Origin: Maribellus comscasis
GTDB lineage: Bacteria; Bacteroidota; Bacteroidia; Bacteroidales; Prolixibacteraceae
Direction: 5' to 3'
DNA: 64,000 nt
NCBI RefSeq assembly: GCF_009762775.1
Contig: NZ_CP046401.1
Location: 4,116,001-4,180,000 of the forward strand
Shown here: positions 26,207 through 36,857 of the stretch, piece after piece
How positions within the stretch are numbered: position 1 is the stretch's first letter
Layout: every line of letters starts with the position of its first letter
The notes under the pieces: generated by a model
The model's input: the letters and a program-made list of their open reading frames with translations, nothing else
Databases searched by the model: none
What the model was told of the DNA's origin: nothing
Program-made: the position numbers and the translations under genes

Positions 26207-27866
26207 AACAACTGGAAATAAAATCTCAGGACTGTTGGGAATCTTATTTCTTTTGATATTCATATTCCCTGCAAGAGGAGAAGAGCAGATCTATCTGTTT
26301 CCCGACAGAAGTTCGGCCGTTTCGGGTGATACCATCTGGTTCGGTATCAATATTTTTAGCAAAGAACAGGGAGAAATGAGCAATGTTGTTCATGTTCAGC
26401 TTGATGATTTGGAGAACAATCATATTTCAAAAGTATCAGTGCTCTGCGATAAGGGGACAGGTGAGGGGTATATTCCCGTTCCCGATTCACTCTCAACCGG
26501 TGTATATGTGCTTCGGGCTTTTTCATTTATACAAAATAGTAATGCTGATTCAAAATTAAACCAGAGGTTTGTTAAAGTTTACAACCGGTTTGAAGAAGAA
26601 CTGTTTGAAATTGATTTTCCGTTGGCTGAGAGTAGAGTAAAGTATGAATACAACAATGCTCTGCATATTGAAACTGAAAAAGAAAGTTATAAAAAAGGGG
26701 AGGAGGTTGTTGCAGGCCTGGATATTCCACAAGAGGTTTTAAACAATACTTCACAGGTAATTATAACAGCAGGATTGGAAGAGGCTTCTAACCTGGATTT
26801 TGCAACTTCCTGGTATCCGGTAGCTCATAAATCGGCAGTAAAATTGCCCGTTCCTGTGGTGGAGAAAAACGGAGTTCTCATTTCAGGTAAAGTGCATTCG
26901 GCAGAAGATAATCATCCGGTTCCCAATGCAGTGGTTATTCTTAGTATTCCCGATTCAATTCCTTTTCTCGATTACTGTGTTTCAGACTCCTCCGGTATCT
27001 TTTATTTCTATTTGCGGAATGCTTTTGGAACCGCCGACATTGTGTTGCAGGCATTAGCAAAAAACTCAATGCCTTGTACCATTGAGCTGTATGAAAACTT
27101 CATTGATGTGGATAGACCCAACGTTTCCCGAAAAATGTTCAACCGCGAAGAGTTAATATTTGGCGAGAGTGTGATAAAAGCATCCTATTTTACCAAGCTT
27201 TTTCGCGGTTATAAGATTGAATCCGGTAGCTCGTTTGTTATGCCACGGCAGTTTGAACATCCATTTTATGGCGAACCAACTAAAACATTTTATCCTGAAT
27301 TGTTTGTCGACTTACCCGATTTTCAGGAAATCTCCCGTGAAATTTTGCACGGTGTACAATACCGCGAAAGAAAGACCGGAACTACAATCAGGTTGTTAAA
27401 TCTGGGAGGAGATGCCGTTTTTAAAGAAGAGCCTTTAAAATTACTGGACGGTATTCCCGTCTTTGATCCCGAGGTGTTTGCCCCCATGGGCACCGACGAT
27501 ATTGCCCGGGTAGATGTGGTTTACGAAAAGAAGTTTTTTGGCGACCTGTCATTTTCGGGGATATTATCGATCTATACTAAAAACAGATCATTAAGCTGGG
27601 TTGATGTAAATCCTTCAACAGGACATTTTGAGTATCCATGCCTGCAACTGCAAAAGAAATGGAGTTTTAAAAATCAAGTTGTCAGCAATACACATATTCC
27701 AAACTTTTGCAAGGTATTGTATCGAAATATATTTGACACATTAAACGGTACTGAAGAGTTTGGTTTTGCAACTTCAGATTTAAAAGGAGATATTGTAATT
27801 CGCGTGGTTTTGGTTCAGAAAGACCACGAAGTATTATATAGTGAAAAAATAATAAAAGTTGAATGA
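26199..27866 (+). CDS. exported protein with MG2-like and TonB-plug-like domains
   Basis: Protein of 555 aa from the ATG at 26199, overlapping the DUF4249 gene by 8 bases; the upstream frame is spurious. A signal peptide ends near FPARGEE. An MG2-like beta-sandwich (about 24-115) with SAVSGDTIWFGI is followed by a regulatory-like beta domain (about 245-330; VLISGKVHSAEDNHPVPNAV). A final segment (about 395-470) reads like a TonB-receptor plug (LKLLDGIPVFDPEVF and DDIARVDVVYEKKFFG), but no barrel follows. It may be an accessory of the upstream receptor. The domain calls are from pattern only. Confidence 0.75.
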   Translation: MNKTTGNKISGLLGILFLLIFIFPARGEEQIYLFPDRSSAVSGDTIWFGINIFSKEQGEMSNVVHVQLDDLENNHISKVSVLCDKGTGEGYIPVPDSLSTGVYVLRAFSFIQNSNADSKLNQRFVKVYNRFEEELFEIDFPLAESRVKYEYNNALHIETEKESYKKGEEVVAGLDIPQEVLNNTSQVIITAGLEEASNLDFATSWYPVAHKSAVKLPVPVVEKNGVLISGKVHSAEDNHPVPNAVVILSIPDSIPFLDYCVSDSSGIFYFYLRNAFGTADIVLQALAKNSMPCTIELYENFIDVDRPNVSRKMFNREELIFGESVIKASYFTKLFRGYKIESGSSFVMPRQFEHPFYGEPTKTFYPELFVDLPDFQEISREILHGVQYRERKTGTTIRLLNLGGDAVFKEEPLKLLDGIPVFDPEVFAPMGTDDIARVDVVYEKKFFGDLSFSGILSIYTKNRSLSWVDVNPSTGHFEYPCLQLQKKWSFKNQVVSNTHIPNFCKVLYRNIFDTLNGTEEFGFATSDLKGDIVIRVVLVQKDHEVLYSEKIIKVE

Positions 27867-28588
27867 ATGTCCGGAGTAAAATAGCAATGTCGGTTTTGGC
27901 TGTTTTTATGACAGCAGTCGTTTCAGCTCAACAGTTTTATAATTCAATAAAACCTTTGACCACAGGCTCAAACACATTAAATTATAAACTCACCGGTAAC
28001 CAGTATTATTTTTGGCCAAAATTTATTGGAACGGTGTATTTGAACGAAGAATGGTGCCATGCAAAGCTGGAGCTGGAAAATGGTGATATCTATGAAGACG
28101 TTTATATGAAGTTAAATACGTATCTCGATGAAGTGATAATGTACAATGAGAGAGTAGGCTCGGTAATCACTGTAGATAAAGCCATTATTCATGAATTTGA
28201 AATGGAAAAGGGGTACGGAACTTATAATTTATTTCGAAAAGTTAATTTTGACAGGGTTCCGAAAGGATACCATTATTTGAATGTATTGTACGACGGTAGC
28301 GTAAAACTTTACCTCTGGCATAAAACTGAGGTTGTAAAAACATCTCTGTATAAAGATGAAATTCATGGAGGAATGCGGGATTCAGAATACAAGCAGGTGT
28401 TTATTTATTATGTTGTCTTTCCCGATGGTTCGATGAATAAGGTTGCGGCAAGGCGTCGTTCTTTTTTGCAACTTTTCCCTGAAAAAAAAAGAACGTTAAA
28501 AAGATTATTCCGAAGGAATAGAATTCATTTTTATACTACAGAGGAACTCATTCAGGCAACAAAAATTATTGAGGAGGAAATGTTTTGA
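27863..28588 (+). CDS. exported protein of unknown function, last gene of the TonB operon
   Basis: Protein of 241 aa with a signal peptide (about 1-22, VVSAQQ). The start overlaps the previous stop as ATGA. The body is beta-rich with repeated Tyr, Trp and charged residues and a basic C-terminal helix (KKRTLKRLFRRNRIHFYTTE). I do not recognise the family; similar proteins of this size are seen near other Bacteroidota TonB receptors. An accessory role in the receptor complex is inferred from operon position only. Confidence 0.65.
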   Translation: MNVRSKIAMSVLAVFMTAVVSAQQFYNSIKPLTTGSNTLNYKLTGNQYYFWPKFIGTVYLNEEWCHAKLELENGDIYEDVYMKLNTYLDEVIMYNERVGSVITVDKAIIHEFEMEKGYGTYNLFRKVNFDRVPKGYHYLNVLYDGSVKLYLWHKTEVVKTSLYKDEIHGGMRDSEYKQVFIYYVVFPDGSMNKVAARRRSFLQLFPEKKRTLKRLFRRNRIHFYTTEELIQATKIIEEEMF

Positions 28589-28693
28589 TGCTTATTCATC
28601 TTTGACCACATTTCCTGTTCCGCAAAGAAATCTGTTTTTGATATTTTTATTTTTCGGTAAATGACCCCAAATAGTAAAAAGTTTTTAGGTTAA

Positions 28694-28722
28694 CGCAACC
28701 TTTTGCATCTGCTTTCCCATCT
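28694..28722 (+). promoter_or_regulatory. candidate ECF promoter of the barrel-LVIVD operon
   Basis: CGCAACCTTTT, 13 bases, then CATCT. It shares the full 11-base -35 block with the sites at 16959 and 17008 and lies 88 bases before the gene at 28810. Confidence 0.55.
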
Positions 28723-28809
28723 TTTACAAAATTACAAACAAATGATTTTCAAACCTGTTGTCTGAAAGGCAGAAAAGAAAACTCATTTAGCTGTTTAAAA
28801 AGTAAACTT

Positions 28810-29574
28810 ATGAAGAAATTGTTGCTCTTCTTTTTTGCAATTTTTGTTGCATTTCCGGTTTTTTCGCAGTTAGAAAAAGGACACATTCATTTAAAAAACG
28901 GAACGGTATTAAAAGGGAAATATCAATTCTCCGATGATAAAATCCATATCATTTCTGCGGGAAACCTATGGACATTTGAAGCCTCAGAAGTAGATACAAT
29001 AATAGATACCCGAAATAAAAAATTGAATTTTAACAGAGATTTTTCAGTTGAGTCAGCACTTTTTTATAGAATTGAAGCAGGGCTTCTGATCGGTAACTCA
29101 CAAAATAGTCAATCGGCCCCTTTTAGTCTGACGGGTTCTGTTAACTACCGATTTGAACCGAGGTTTTCTTTAGGTGCAGGATTTGGTGCCGAGTTTTTTA
29201 ATGAATCCTATCTACCGGTATTTTTAAACCTGGAATATAAACTCAACGATAATTTTTCTTCACCTTATGTTTTTTTGAAAGGTGGTTACCAAATTGCTCT
29301 GGAAGATGGGAGTATGTTTTATTACGATGTTTATCCTGCATGGAACAGCATTTGGCCAGGGTATTATTATGCTCATGATAATCTGAATGCAAAAGGGGGC
29401 GTTTTGATACATCCGGGCGTTGGGTATACACATATGTTTTCGTCTGGTATCGGGATGTCGTTCGCATTTGGATATCAGTTCCACCGTCTGCAGTACAAAG
29501 CTGAAGAAGACGATTACCGGCTCGATGTGGACTATAACCGGTTGGTAATAAAAATAGGAATTCTTTTCAATTAA
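28810..29574 (+). CDS. outer-membrane beta-barrel protein
   Basis: Protein of 254 aa with a signal peptide (1-19, FPVFSQ). A small N-terminal beta region with the pattern HIHLKNGTVLKGKYQF (about 25-60) precedes an 8-strand-like barrel of alternating hydrophobic and aromatic residues that ends near VIKIGILFN. No enzyme motif is visible; it may be a porin, sensor or structural barrel. It is the first gene after an ECF-like promoter and lies 13 bases from the LVIVD lipoprotein gene. Confidence 0.75.
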   Translation: MKKLLLFFFAIFVAFPVFSQLEKGHIHLKNGTVLKGKYQFSDDKIHIISAGNLWTFEASEVDTIIDTRNKKLNFNRDFSVESALFYRIEAGLLIGNSQNSQSAPFSLTGSVNYRFEPRFSLGAGFGAEFFNESYLPVFLNLEYKLNDNFSSPYVFLKGGYQIALEDGSMFYYDVYPAWNSIWPGYYYAHDNLNAKGGVLIHPGVGYTHMFSSGIGMSFAFGYQFHRLQYKAEEDDYRLDVDYNRLVIKIGILFN

Positions 29575-29586
29575 AATCATTCGAAC

Positions 29587-30864
29587 ATGAAGACGATCAG
29601 AAATATATTCACATTACTAATTTTGTTTGCAGGAATAAATTCCTGTATGGATGAATACACCGAGGTTTTTACCGCTAATTCACCGGTTTATATGGGCTGG
29701 GACGAATTGCGGACCTCGGTAAAAATAGCGGAATCACGTGATTTGATAAATCCCGGGAAAATTTATTTTAAAGACGGTTATATTTTTATCAACGAAGAAC
29801 TTAAAGGAATTCATATTATCGACAATCAGGATCCAACTAACCCGCAAAATATAGGTTTTATCGAGGTGCCGGGTAACGTCGACATCGCCATAAAGAATAA
29901 CATTTTATACGCCGACAGTTATGTTGATTTGGTTGCCATTGATATTTCAGATATTAGCAATCCGCAGGAAGTAAACAGAGTTGAAGACATTTTTCCGTAC
30001 ACAACTCCTCCATACGATGAGGAGTATCGTGTGGCCAAAGTGGATGAAGAAAAAGGTGTGGTAATCGACTGGGAAATTAAAGAAGTACGTCAGGAAATGG
30101 AATATCATTATTACCCTGTATTTCGTGGTGTCGATGAAGTGTTTTACACCATGGATGCAGCGAATGGTGGCGGTTCATCAAATGGAAGTGCTTTTGGGGT
30201 AGGTGGCTCAATGGCCCGTTTTGGTTTGTACAATGATTATCTCTACACCGTTGATAATTCGATGTTATATATGTTCGATGTAAATAGTCCGGAAAGTCCG
30301 AGTGACATAGGAAATATGAATGTGGGCTGGAATATTGAAACCATGTTCATCACCGATGGACATATGTTTTTCGGAACCCAGAACGGTATGCTCATTTACA
30401 GTCTGGAAGTGGCTACTGTTCCCAGTTATATTGGCCAGTTCTGGCATATAACCAGTTGCGATCCTGTGGTGGTTGCAGATGGTTATGCCTACGTTACTTT
30501 GCGTGGAGGAAATGCTTGTGGCAGCAACGTTAACCGGCTCGATGTATTGGAGCTTTCCGACGATTATACTGATATAAGCTTACTTGAATCCTATCCGCTG
30601 CACGGACCTTACGGTCTGGGCATTGACGACCAGACTTTGTTTGTTTGCGACGGCGATGCCGGTTTAAAAGTTTACGATGTGACAGACAAACAGCACATCG
30701 ACGACCATCAAATTGCGAGTTTCCCAAATATCAACACATACGATGTTATCCCGGTAAATGGATATTTGTTTATGATAGGAGACGATGGATTCTATCAATA
30801 CGATTATTCAGATATCCAAAACATTTCCCAGGTTAGTGTTATTCCAGTTGCTACCGAAGAGTAG
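29587..30864 (+). CDS. LVIVD-repeat lipoprotein
   Basis: Protein of 425 aa with a lipobox in FAGINSCMDE. At least five LVIVD-type repeats are visible, for example KGIHIIDNQDPTNPQNIGFI, DLVAIDISDISNPQEV and DAGLKVYDVTDKQHIDDHQ; such repeats form a beta-propeller-like surface. These proteins are common in Bacteroidota but their function is unknown, with scaffolding or ligand binding as the usual guess. It follows the barrel gene by 12 bases, and a strong terminator lies just beyond. Confidence 0.85.
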   Translation: MKTIRNIFTLLILFAGINSCMDEYTEVFTANSPVYMGWDELRTSVKIAESRDLINPGKIYFKDGYIFINEELKGIHIIDNQDPTNPQNIGFIEVPGNVDIAIKNNILYADSYVDLVAIDISDISNPQEVNRVEDIFPYTTPPYDEEYRVAKVDEEKGVVIDWEIKEVRQEMEYHYYPVFRGVDEVFYTMDAANGGGSSNGSAFGVGGSMARFGLYNDYLYTVDNSMLYMFDVNSPESPSDIGNMNVGWNIETMFITDGHMFFGTQNGMLIYSLEVATVPSYIGQFWHITSCDPVVVADGYAYVTLRGGNACGSNVNRLDVLELSDDYTDISLLESYPLHGPYGLGIDDQTLFVCDGDAGLKVYDVTDKQHIDDHQIASFPNINTYDVIPVNGYLFMIGDDGFYQYDYSDIQNISQVSVIPVATEE

Positions 30865-30886
30865 ATATTAAAGCTAACCAAAGTTA

Positions 30887-30917
30887 AAAGCCCGGTGAGT
30901 GGCCGGGCTTTCTTCTT
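30887..30917 (+). terminator. terminator of the barrel-LVIVD operon
   Basis: Perfect 9-bp stem AAAGCCCGG/CCGGGCTTT, 7-base loop, then CTTCTTTTTTT. Confidence 0.88.
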
Positions 30918-30941
30918 TTTTTACTGATAATAGTTTTGAAG

Positions 30942-31787
30942 ATGTTAAAAAAAATTTCTCCTTTACTCTTTATTCTTATAGCTTCCCTCTTTACAAAATG
31001 TTCCATTTTTGAAGAGGAGGACACGCTGAATTTATCTCAAATTGACTTTTTGCATGGAACAAAAGAATCGGGCCGTCTAAAAAAGCAACTTAACTACTCT
31101 GATTCCGATGATAAAACCCTAAATTCTGACATTGAGTATTTTTATGAAGATAATCATTTGATCACAAAAGTTTATCATGAATATTTGGGAGGTGAACCAT
31201 ACATTTTACAAAAAGATGAACTTATTTATGACGGTGAGAAACTATCCCAAATGGTACATTATTTCCGGACAGGAACAACGACAAGCCCGCTGCTTGTTTC
31301 CAAAACCTATTATTATTCTTACCCCGATGCCAACACAAAAATCGAGGTTGTTTATAATGCTGAAGGTGAACGGCGTGATTCTGTGATTTACCGGTATTCC
31401 GGAAATCTTTTGACAGAAGAAAAACACGTCAATCATTTGGGGATTTGGGGAAACAAGTATGAATATAACAATGAAGGGAAGCTATATAAAACCATCGACC
31501 TGGCTGACGAGCATATGGTAAGTAAAAATCATTTTGACAGAAAAGGGTTACTTGTAAAAACAGAGAGGATAGTTGATGGGAATATAGAATCGACTATCTG
31601 GTATGAAAGTGAGATTACCCGGACTTCTTTGTTTGTTACGATGTATCCGGGAAGTGACAGCGACAGTGACATCCGTCTGCCAGGCGCTCAGAAAAAGTTC
31701 AGAGACGGGAAATTGGTGGAGTATATTTTATATCATCCCACTTTTCCCGGCTCCGAATGGTATTGTCAAAGGTTTGAGTATTATTAG
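30942..31787 (+). CDS. lipoprotein with YD-type beta-hairpin repeats
   Basis: Protein of 281 aa from the ATG at 30942; a TTG two codons earlier is possible. Lipobox in SLFTKCSIF. The body consists of repeated beta hairpins with Tyr and Asp, such as ELIYDGEKLSQMVHYFR and KYEYNNEGKLYKTIDLAD, as in YD-repeat lipoproteins of unknown function. It sits between two intrinsic terminators, so it is a single-gene unit. No promoter was recognised, and readthrough from the operon upstream is possible. Confidence 0.75.
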   Translation: MLKKISPLLFILIASLFTKCSIFEEEDTLNLSQIDFLHGTKESGRLKKQLNYSDSDDKTLNSDIEYFYEDNHLITKVYHEYLGGEPYILQKDELIYDGEKLSQMVHYFRTGTTTSPLLVSKTYYYSYPDANTKIEVVYNAEGERRDSVIYRYSGNLLTEEKHVNHLGIWGNKYEYNNEGKLYKTIDLADEHMVSKNHFDRKGLLVKTERIVDGNIESTIWYESEITRTSLFVTMYPGSDSDSDIRLPGAQKKFRDGKLVEYILYHPTFPGSEWYCQRFEYY

Positions 31788-31818
31788 CCTCATGCACAAA
31801 AACTGTGGTTTGGAATCT

Positions 31819-31845
31819 GCCCGGCATCGCCGGGCTTTTTTTGCT
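31819..31845 (+). terminator. terminator of the YD-repeat lipoprotein gene
   Basis: Perfect 7-bp stem GCCCGGC/GCCGGGC with loop ATC, then seven T residues; 31 bases after the stop. Confidence 0.9.
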
Positions 31846-32234
31846 ATGCTACAGTCGTATTTCTTGCGGCTATTCCGGGTTGAGCAAAAAGGAAATGCGA
31901 TAGGAATTACCCTGGAAATTTATTAAGATTTCGATTATCAGTTGTTAAGTGCATCAGTTGAATTTTTTTTGTTGAAATTCACCAAATAATTTTACAAGCC
32001 ATCGAACAGATTCTTTTTTCAGCACTATCTCATACTGTGTAAACAGAAATACCGGTTAAAATTGGTTTAACCGGGGAATCACCATTTCCTAAACATTTTA
32101 TTTGTTTACTGTCAGACAAAAAATGAACGATTGCCACTTCACAGTTGTCGCGCTTTCTCATCTGTTGCGATTGTGTTTCAACCCGAGGTTAAAAACAAAA
32201 TGAAACAGATAATTTTTTTTGTCAGTCATAATGA
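31846..32234. other. intergenic region with an orphan palindrome
   Basis: No gene is seen. A 23-base perfect inverted repeat, CCGGTTAAA-ATTGG-TTTAACCGG, lies at 32052-32074. It has no T run and no adjacent start codon, so it is not an obvious terminator or operator. The rest is AT-rich and unremarkable. Confidence 0.5.
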
Positions 32235-32266
32235 AAAATCCGGTCTCAAAATTCAAACCGGATTTT
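32235..32266 (-). terminator. terminator of gdhA
   Basis: Perfect 10-bp stem AAAATCCGGT/ACCGGATTTT with a 12-base loop. On the minus strand it is followed by a T run, 29 bases beyond the gdhA stop. Confidence 0.88.
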
Positions 32267-32294
32267 GTGTTTATATTGAAAGTCAGGTAAAGAA

Positions 32295-34037
<1,743 letters not shown>

Positions 34038-36689
34038 ATGGAATATAATTTCGCGGAAATTGAACCCAAATGGCAAAAGTATTGGGAGGAGAATAAAACG
34101 TTTAAAACTCCCGACGATTTTTCGAAACCAAAATATTACATCCTTGATATGTTTCCCTATCCGTCGGGTGCGGGTTTACATGTTGGGCATCCGGAAGGTT
34201 ACACGGCCACAGATATTTTAAGCCGCTATAAAAGGATGAAAGGTTTTAATGTGCTTCATCCGATGGGATACGACGCATTTGGTTTGCCTGCTGAACAATA
34301 TGCCATTCAAACCGGAACACATCCGGCAATAACCACAAACAAAAATTGTGATAATTTTCGTCGCCAGATAAAATCAATTGGTTTGAGTTATGACTGGGAC
34401 CGCGAAATAAATACCACCGATCCAAAATATTTTAAATGGACACAGTGGATTTTTAAACAGTTATATAACACCTGGTTTGATGAAAAACAGCAGAAAGGGC
34501 GTCCTGTTTCGGAATTGGTTGTTCCCGTGGAAATTAAAGAAAAAGGCGAAGAGGCTGTAAAAAATTATATCAGTGAAAAGCGTCTGGCGTATTACGACAA
34601 TGCCCAGGTTTGGTGGTGCGACTCGTGCAAGACGGTTTGTGCCAACGAAGAGGTTTTAACCGACGGTTCGCATGAAAAGTGCGGGAATCAGGTGGTTCGA
34701 AAAAATTTAAAACAATGGTTGCTTCGCATTCCGCATTACGGGGAAAGACTGTTAAGCGGATTGGAGAAACTCGATTGGCCGGAAGGTGTAAAAGATATGC
34801 AGCGCAACTGGATCGGAAAATCAACCGGTGCAGAGGTGGATTTTGAAATTGAAAATTCAGGGAAAAATTTACGTGTTTATACCACCCGGCCCGATACTTT
34901 GTTTGGTGCAACATATATGGTTATTGCACCCGAACACGAATGGGTAAATGAAATTACCACGTCAGATAAAAAAGACGCAGTTGAAACTTATGTAAAAGCT
35001 GCAGCATTAAAATCGGATTTGGATCGCACTGATTTGGCGAAAGAGAAGACCGGGGTTTTTACCGGGCGTTATGCCATTAATCCGGTGAATAACAAAAAAA
35101 TACCGATTTGGGTAGCCGATTATGTTTTGATGGGATACGGAACCGGCGCAATTATGGCAGTTCCCGCACACGACACCCGCGACTTTGAGTTTGCAAAAGA
35201 ATTTGATATCCCGGTGGTTTGCATCCTGGATCCGAAAGATGTTGAGAACCGTGATGAAATTTTGAAAGGAGATGCTTGCTGGACCGAAGATGGCGAATAC
35301 ATCAACTCAGCAAATACTGAAACAGGGTTGGACATAAACGGATTAAACAAAGCAACCGGAATTCAAAAAACGGTGGAATGGCTGGAACGTAAAAGTTTAG
35401 GTAAAGCAACCGTGAATTTTAAATTGCGCGACTGGCTGTTTTCCCGCCAACGATACTGGGGTGAGCCATTTCCGGTAATTCACTGGGAAGATGGAGAAGT
35501 TACTTTGGTGAAAGATGAAGACTTACCACTTGAATTGCCTGATCTGGAAGAATATAAACCCAGTGAAACCGGTGAATCGCCATTGGCAAATGCTAAAGAT
35601 TGGCTGTTGGTAACCGACGAAAACGGAAGAAAAGGACGGCGCGAAACCAACACTATGCCACAATGGGCAGGTTCGTGCTGGTATTATTTACGTTACATCG
35701 ATCCTTTAAAAGAAGATTCAATTTTTGATGTTAAAAAAGAACAGTACTGGATGCCGGTTGATTTGTACATTGGCGGTGCTGAACATGCAGTATTGCACTT
35801 GCTGTATGCGCGTTTCTGGCACAAAGTATTGTTTGATTTGGGAGTTGTTTCTACCGATGAACCATTTCAGAAATTGTTTAACCAGGGGATGATTCTGGCA
35901 TTTGCTTATGAAACAAACACCGGCGCAAAAGTTTCTTCTGATTTGGTGGAAGAAAAAGACGGTAAATATTTCCACACAGAAACCGGTGAAGAACTGAAGC
36001 AGATTGTGGCTAAAATGTCAAAATCATTAAAAAATGTTGTAAACCCGGATGATGTGATAGAGCGTTATGGAGCCGACTCGTTACGTTTATATGAAATGTT
36101 TATGGGCCCGCTTGACGAGAGGAAACCATGGGCCGAAAATGGCGTGAAAGGAGTGTTTAATTTTTTAGGTCGCGCTTACCGTTTTTTTGCAGAATCTGAA
36201 AATATTGTTGAAGGCAATGAAGATAAAGAAGTAGCAAAATTACTGCATCAAACAATTCAAAAAGTTGAATTTGATTTGGAACATCTGAAATTTAATACCG
36301 CAATTTCGGCATTGATGGTTTTTAATAATCTGGCTATTAAAAAGGGAAAAGTAAGCAAAGAAACAGCTGAAATTTTTGCAAAAATTCTGGCACCGTTTGC
36401 ACCTCACATGGCCGAAGAGCTTTGGTCGAAATACGGTAACAGCAAAACACTGGCATACGAAACCTGGCCGGCTGTTGATGAAAGTTTGTTAAAAGAAGAT
36501 AGTTTTGAGTATCCTGTTTCGTTTAACGGGAAAATGAGATTTAAAATTGAAATTGCTTTGGATATGCCAAAAGACGAAATAGAAAAAGCAGTGTTAGCTG
36601 ATGAAAAAGCACAAAAATGGCTGGAAGGTAAAACGGTTCGGAAGTTTATTTTTGTTCCGAAAAAGATTATAAATGTTGTGGTGGGATAG
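34038..36689 (+). CDS. leuS: leucyl-tRNA synthetase
   Basis: Class I aminoacyl-tRNA synthetase of 883 aa that charges tRNA-Leu. The HIGH-type motif HVGH is at 48-51 within [18 protein letters not shown], and the KMSKS motif is at 659-663. The CP1 editing domain shows [14 protein letters not shown] and [10 protein letters not shown]. The zinc-type knuckle [13 protein letters not shown]...CGNQVV is also present. The catalytic tail and anticodon-binding domains are complete. It has its own promoter and terminator. Confidence 0.97.
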   Translation: MEYNFAEIEPKWQKYWEENKTFKTPDDFSKPKYYILDMFPYPSGAGLHVGHPEGYTATDILSRYKRMKGFNVLHPMGYDAFGLPAEQYAIQTGTHPAITTNKNCDNFRRQIKSIGLSYDWDREINTTDPKYFKWTQWIFKQLYNTWFDEKQQKGRPVSELVVPVEIKEKGEEAVKNYISEKRLAYYDNAQVWWCDSCKTVCANEEVLTDGSHEKCGNQVVRKNLKQWLLRIPHYGERLLSGLEKLDWPEGVKDMQRNWIGKSTGAEVDFEIENSGKNLRVYTTRPDTLFGATYMVIAPEHEWVNEITTSDKKDAVETYVKAAALKSDLDRTDLAKEKTGVFTGRYAINPVNNKKIPIWVADYVLMGYGTGAIMAVPAHDTRDFEFAKEFDIPVVCILDPKDVENRDEILKGDACWTEDGEYINSANTETGLDINGLNKATGIQKTVEWLERKSLGKATVNFKLRDWLFSRQRYWGEPFPVIHWEDGEVTLVKDEDLPLELPDLEEYKPSETGESPLANAKDWLLVTDENGRKGRRETNTMPQWAGSCWYYLRYIDPLKEDSIFDVKKEQYWMPVDLYIGGAEHAVLHLLYARFWHKVLFDLGVVSTDEPFQKLFNQGMILAFAYETNTGAKVSSDLVEEKDGKYFHTETGEELKQIVAKMSKSLKNVVNPDDVIERYGADSLRLYEMFMGPLDERKPWAENGVKGVFNFLGRAYRFFAESENIVEGNEDKEVAKLLHQTIQKVEFDLEHLKFNTAISALMVFNNLAIKKGKVSKETAEIFAKILAPFAPHMAEELWSKYGNSKTLAYETWPAVDESLLKEDSFEYPVSFNGKMRFKIEIALDMPKDEIEKAVLADEKAQKWLEGKTVRKFIFVPKKIINVVVG

Positions 36690-36763
36690 TCTGTTTTTGA
36701 AAATCTTATTTTGTAAATAAGTGGTATCAAGAAAGTAGTATTGGGAGAAATATAAGTTATGAT

Positions 36764-36792
36764 AAGGATAGGAGACTTCTATCCTTTTTTTG
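36764..36792 (+). terminator. terminator of leuS
   Basis: Perfect 8-bp stem AAGGATAG/CTATCCTT, 7-base loop, then T run; 75 bases after the leuS stop. Confidence 0.85.
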
Positions 36793-36857
36793 TTTTTATT
36801 AGTTCTTTCTAACCAAAAATATTAAATTTAAAGCTACAGACTGCTAAACTTACGGTT

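Noticed and set aside
31790..31926. short plus-strand frame starting MHKNCGLES
   Set aside because: It spans the intrinsic terminator at 31819-31845 and has no protein-like features.
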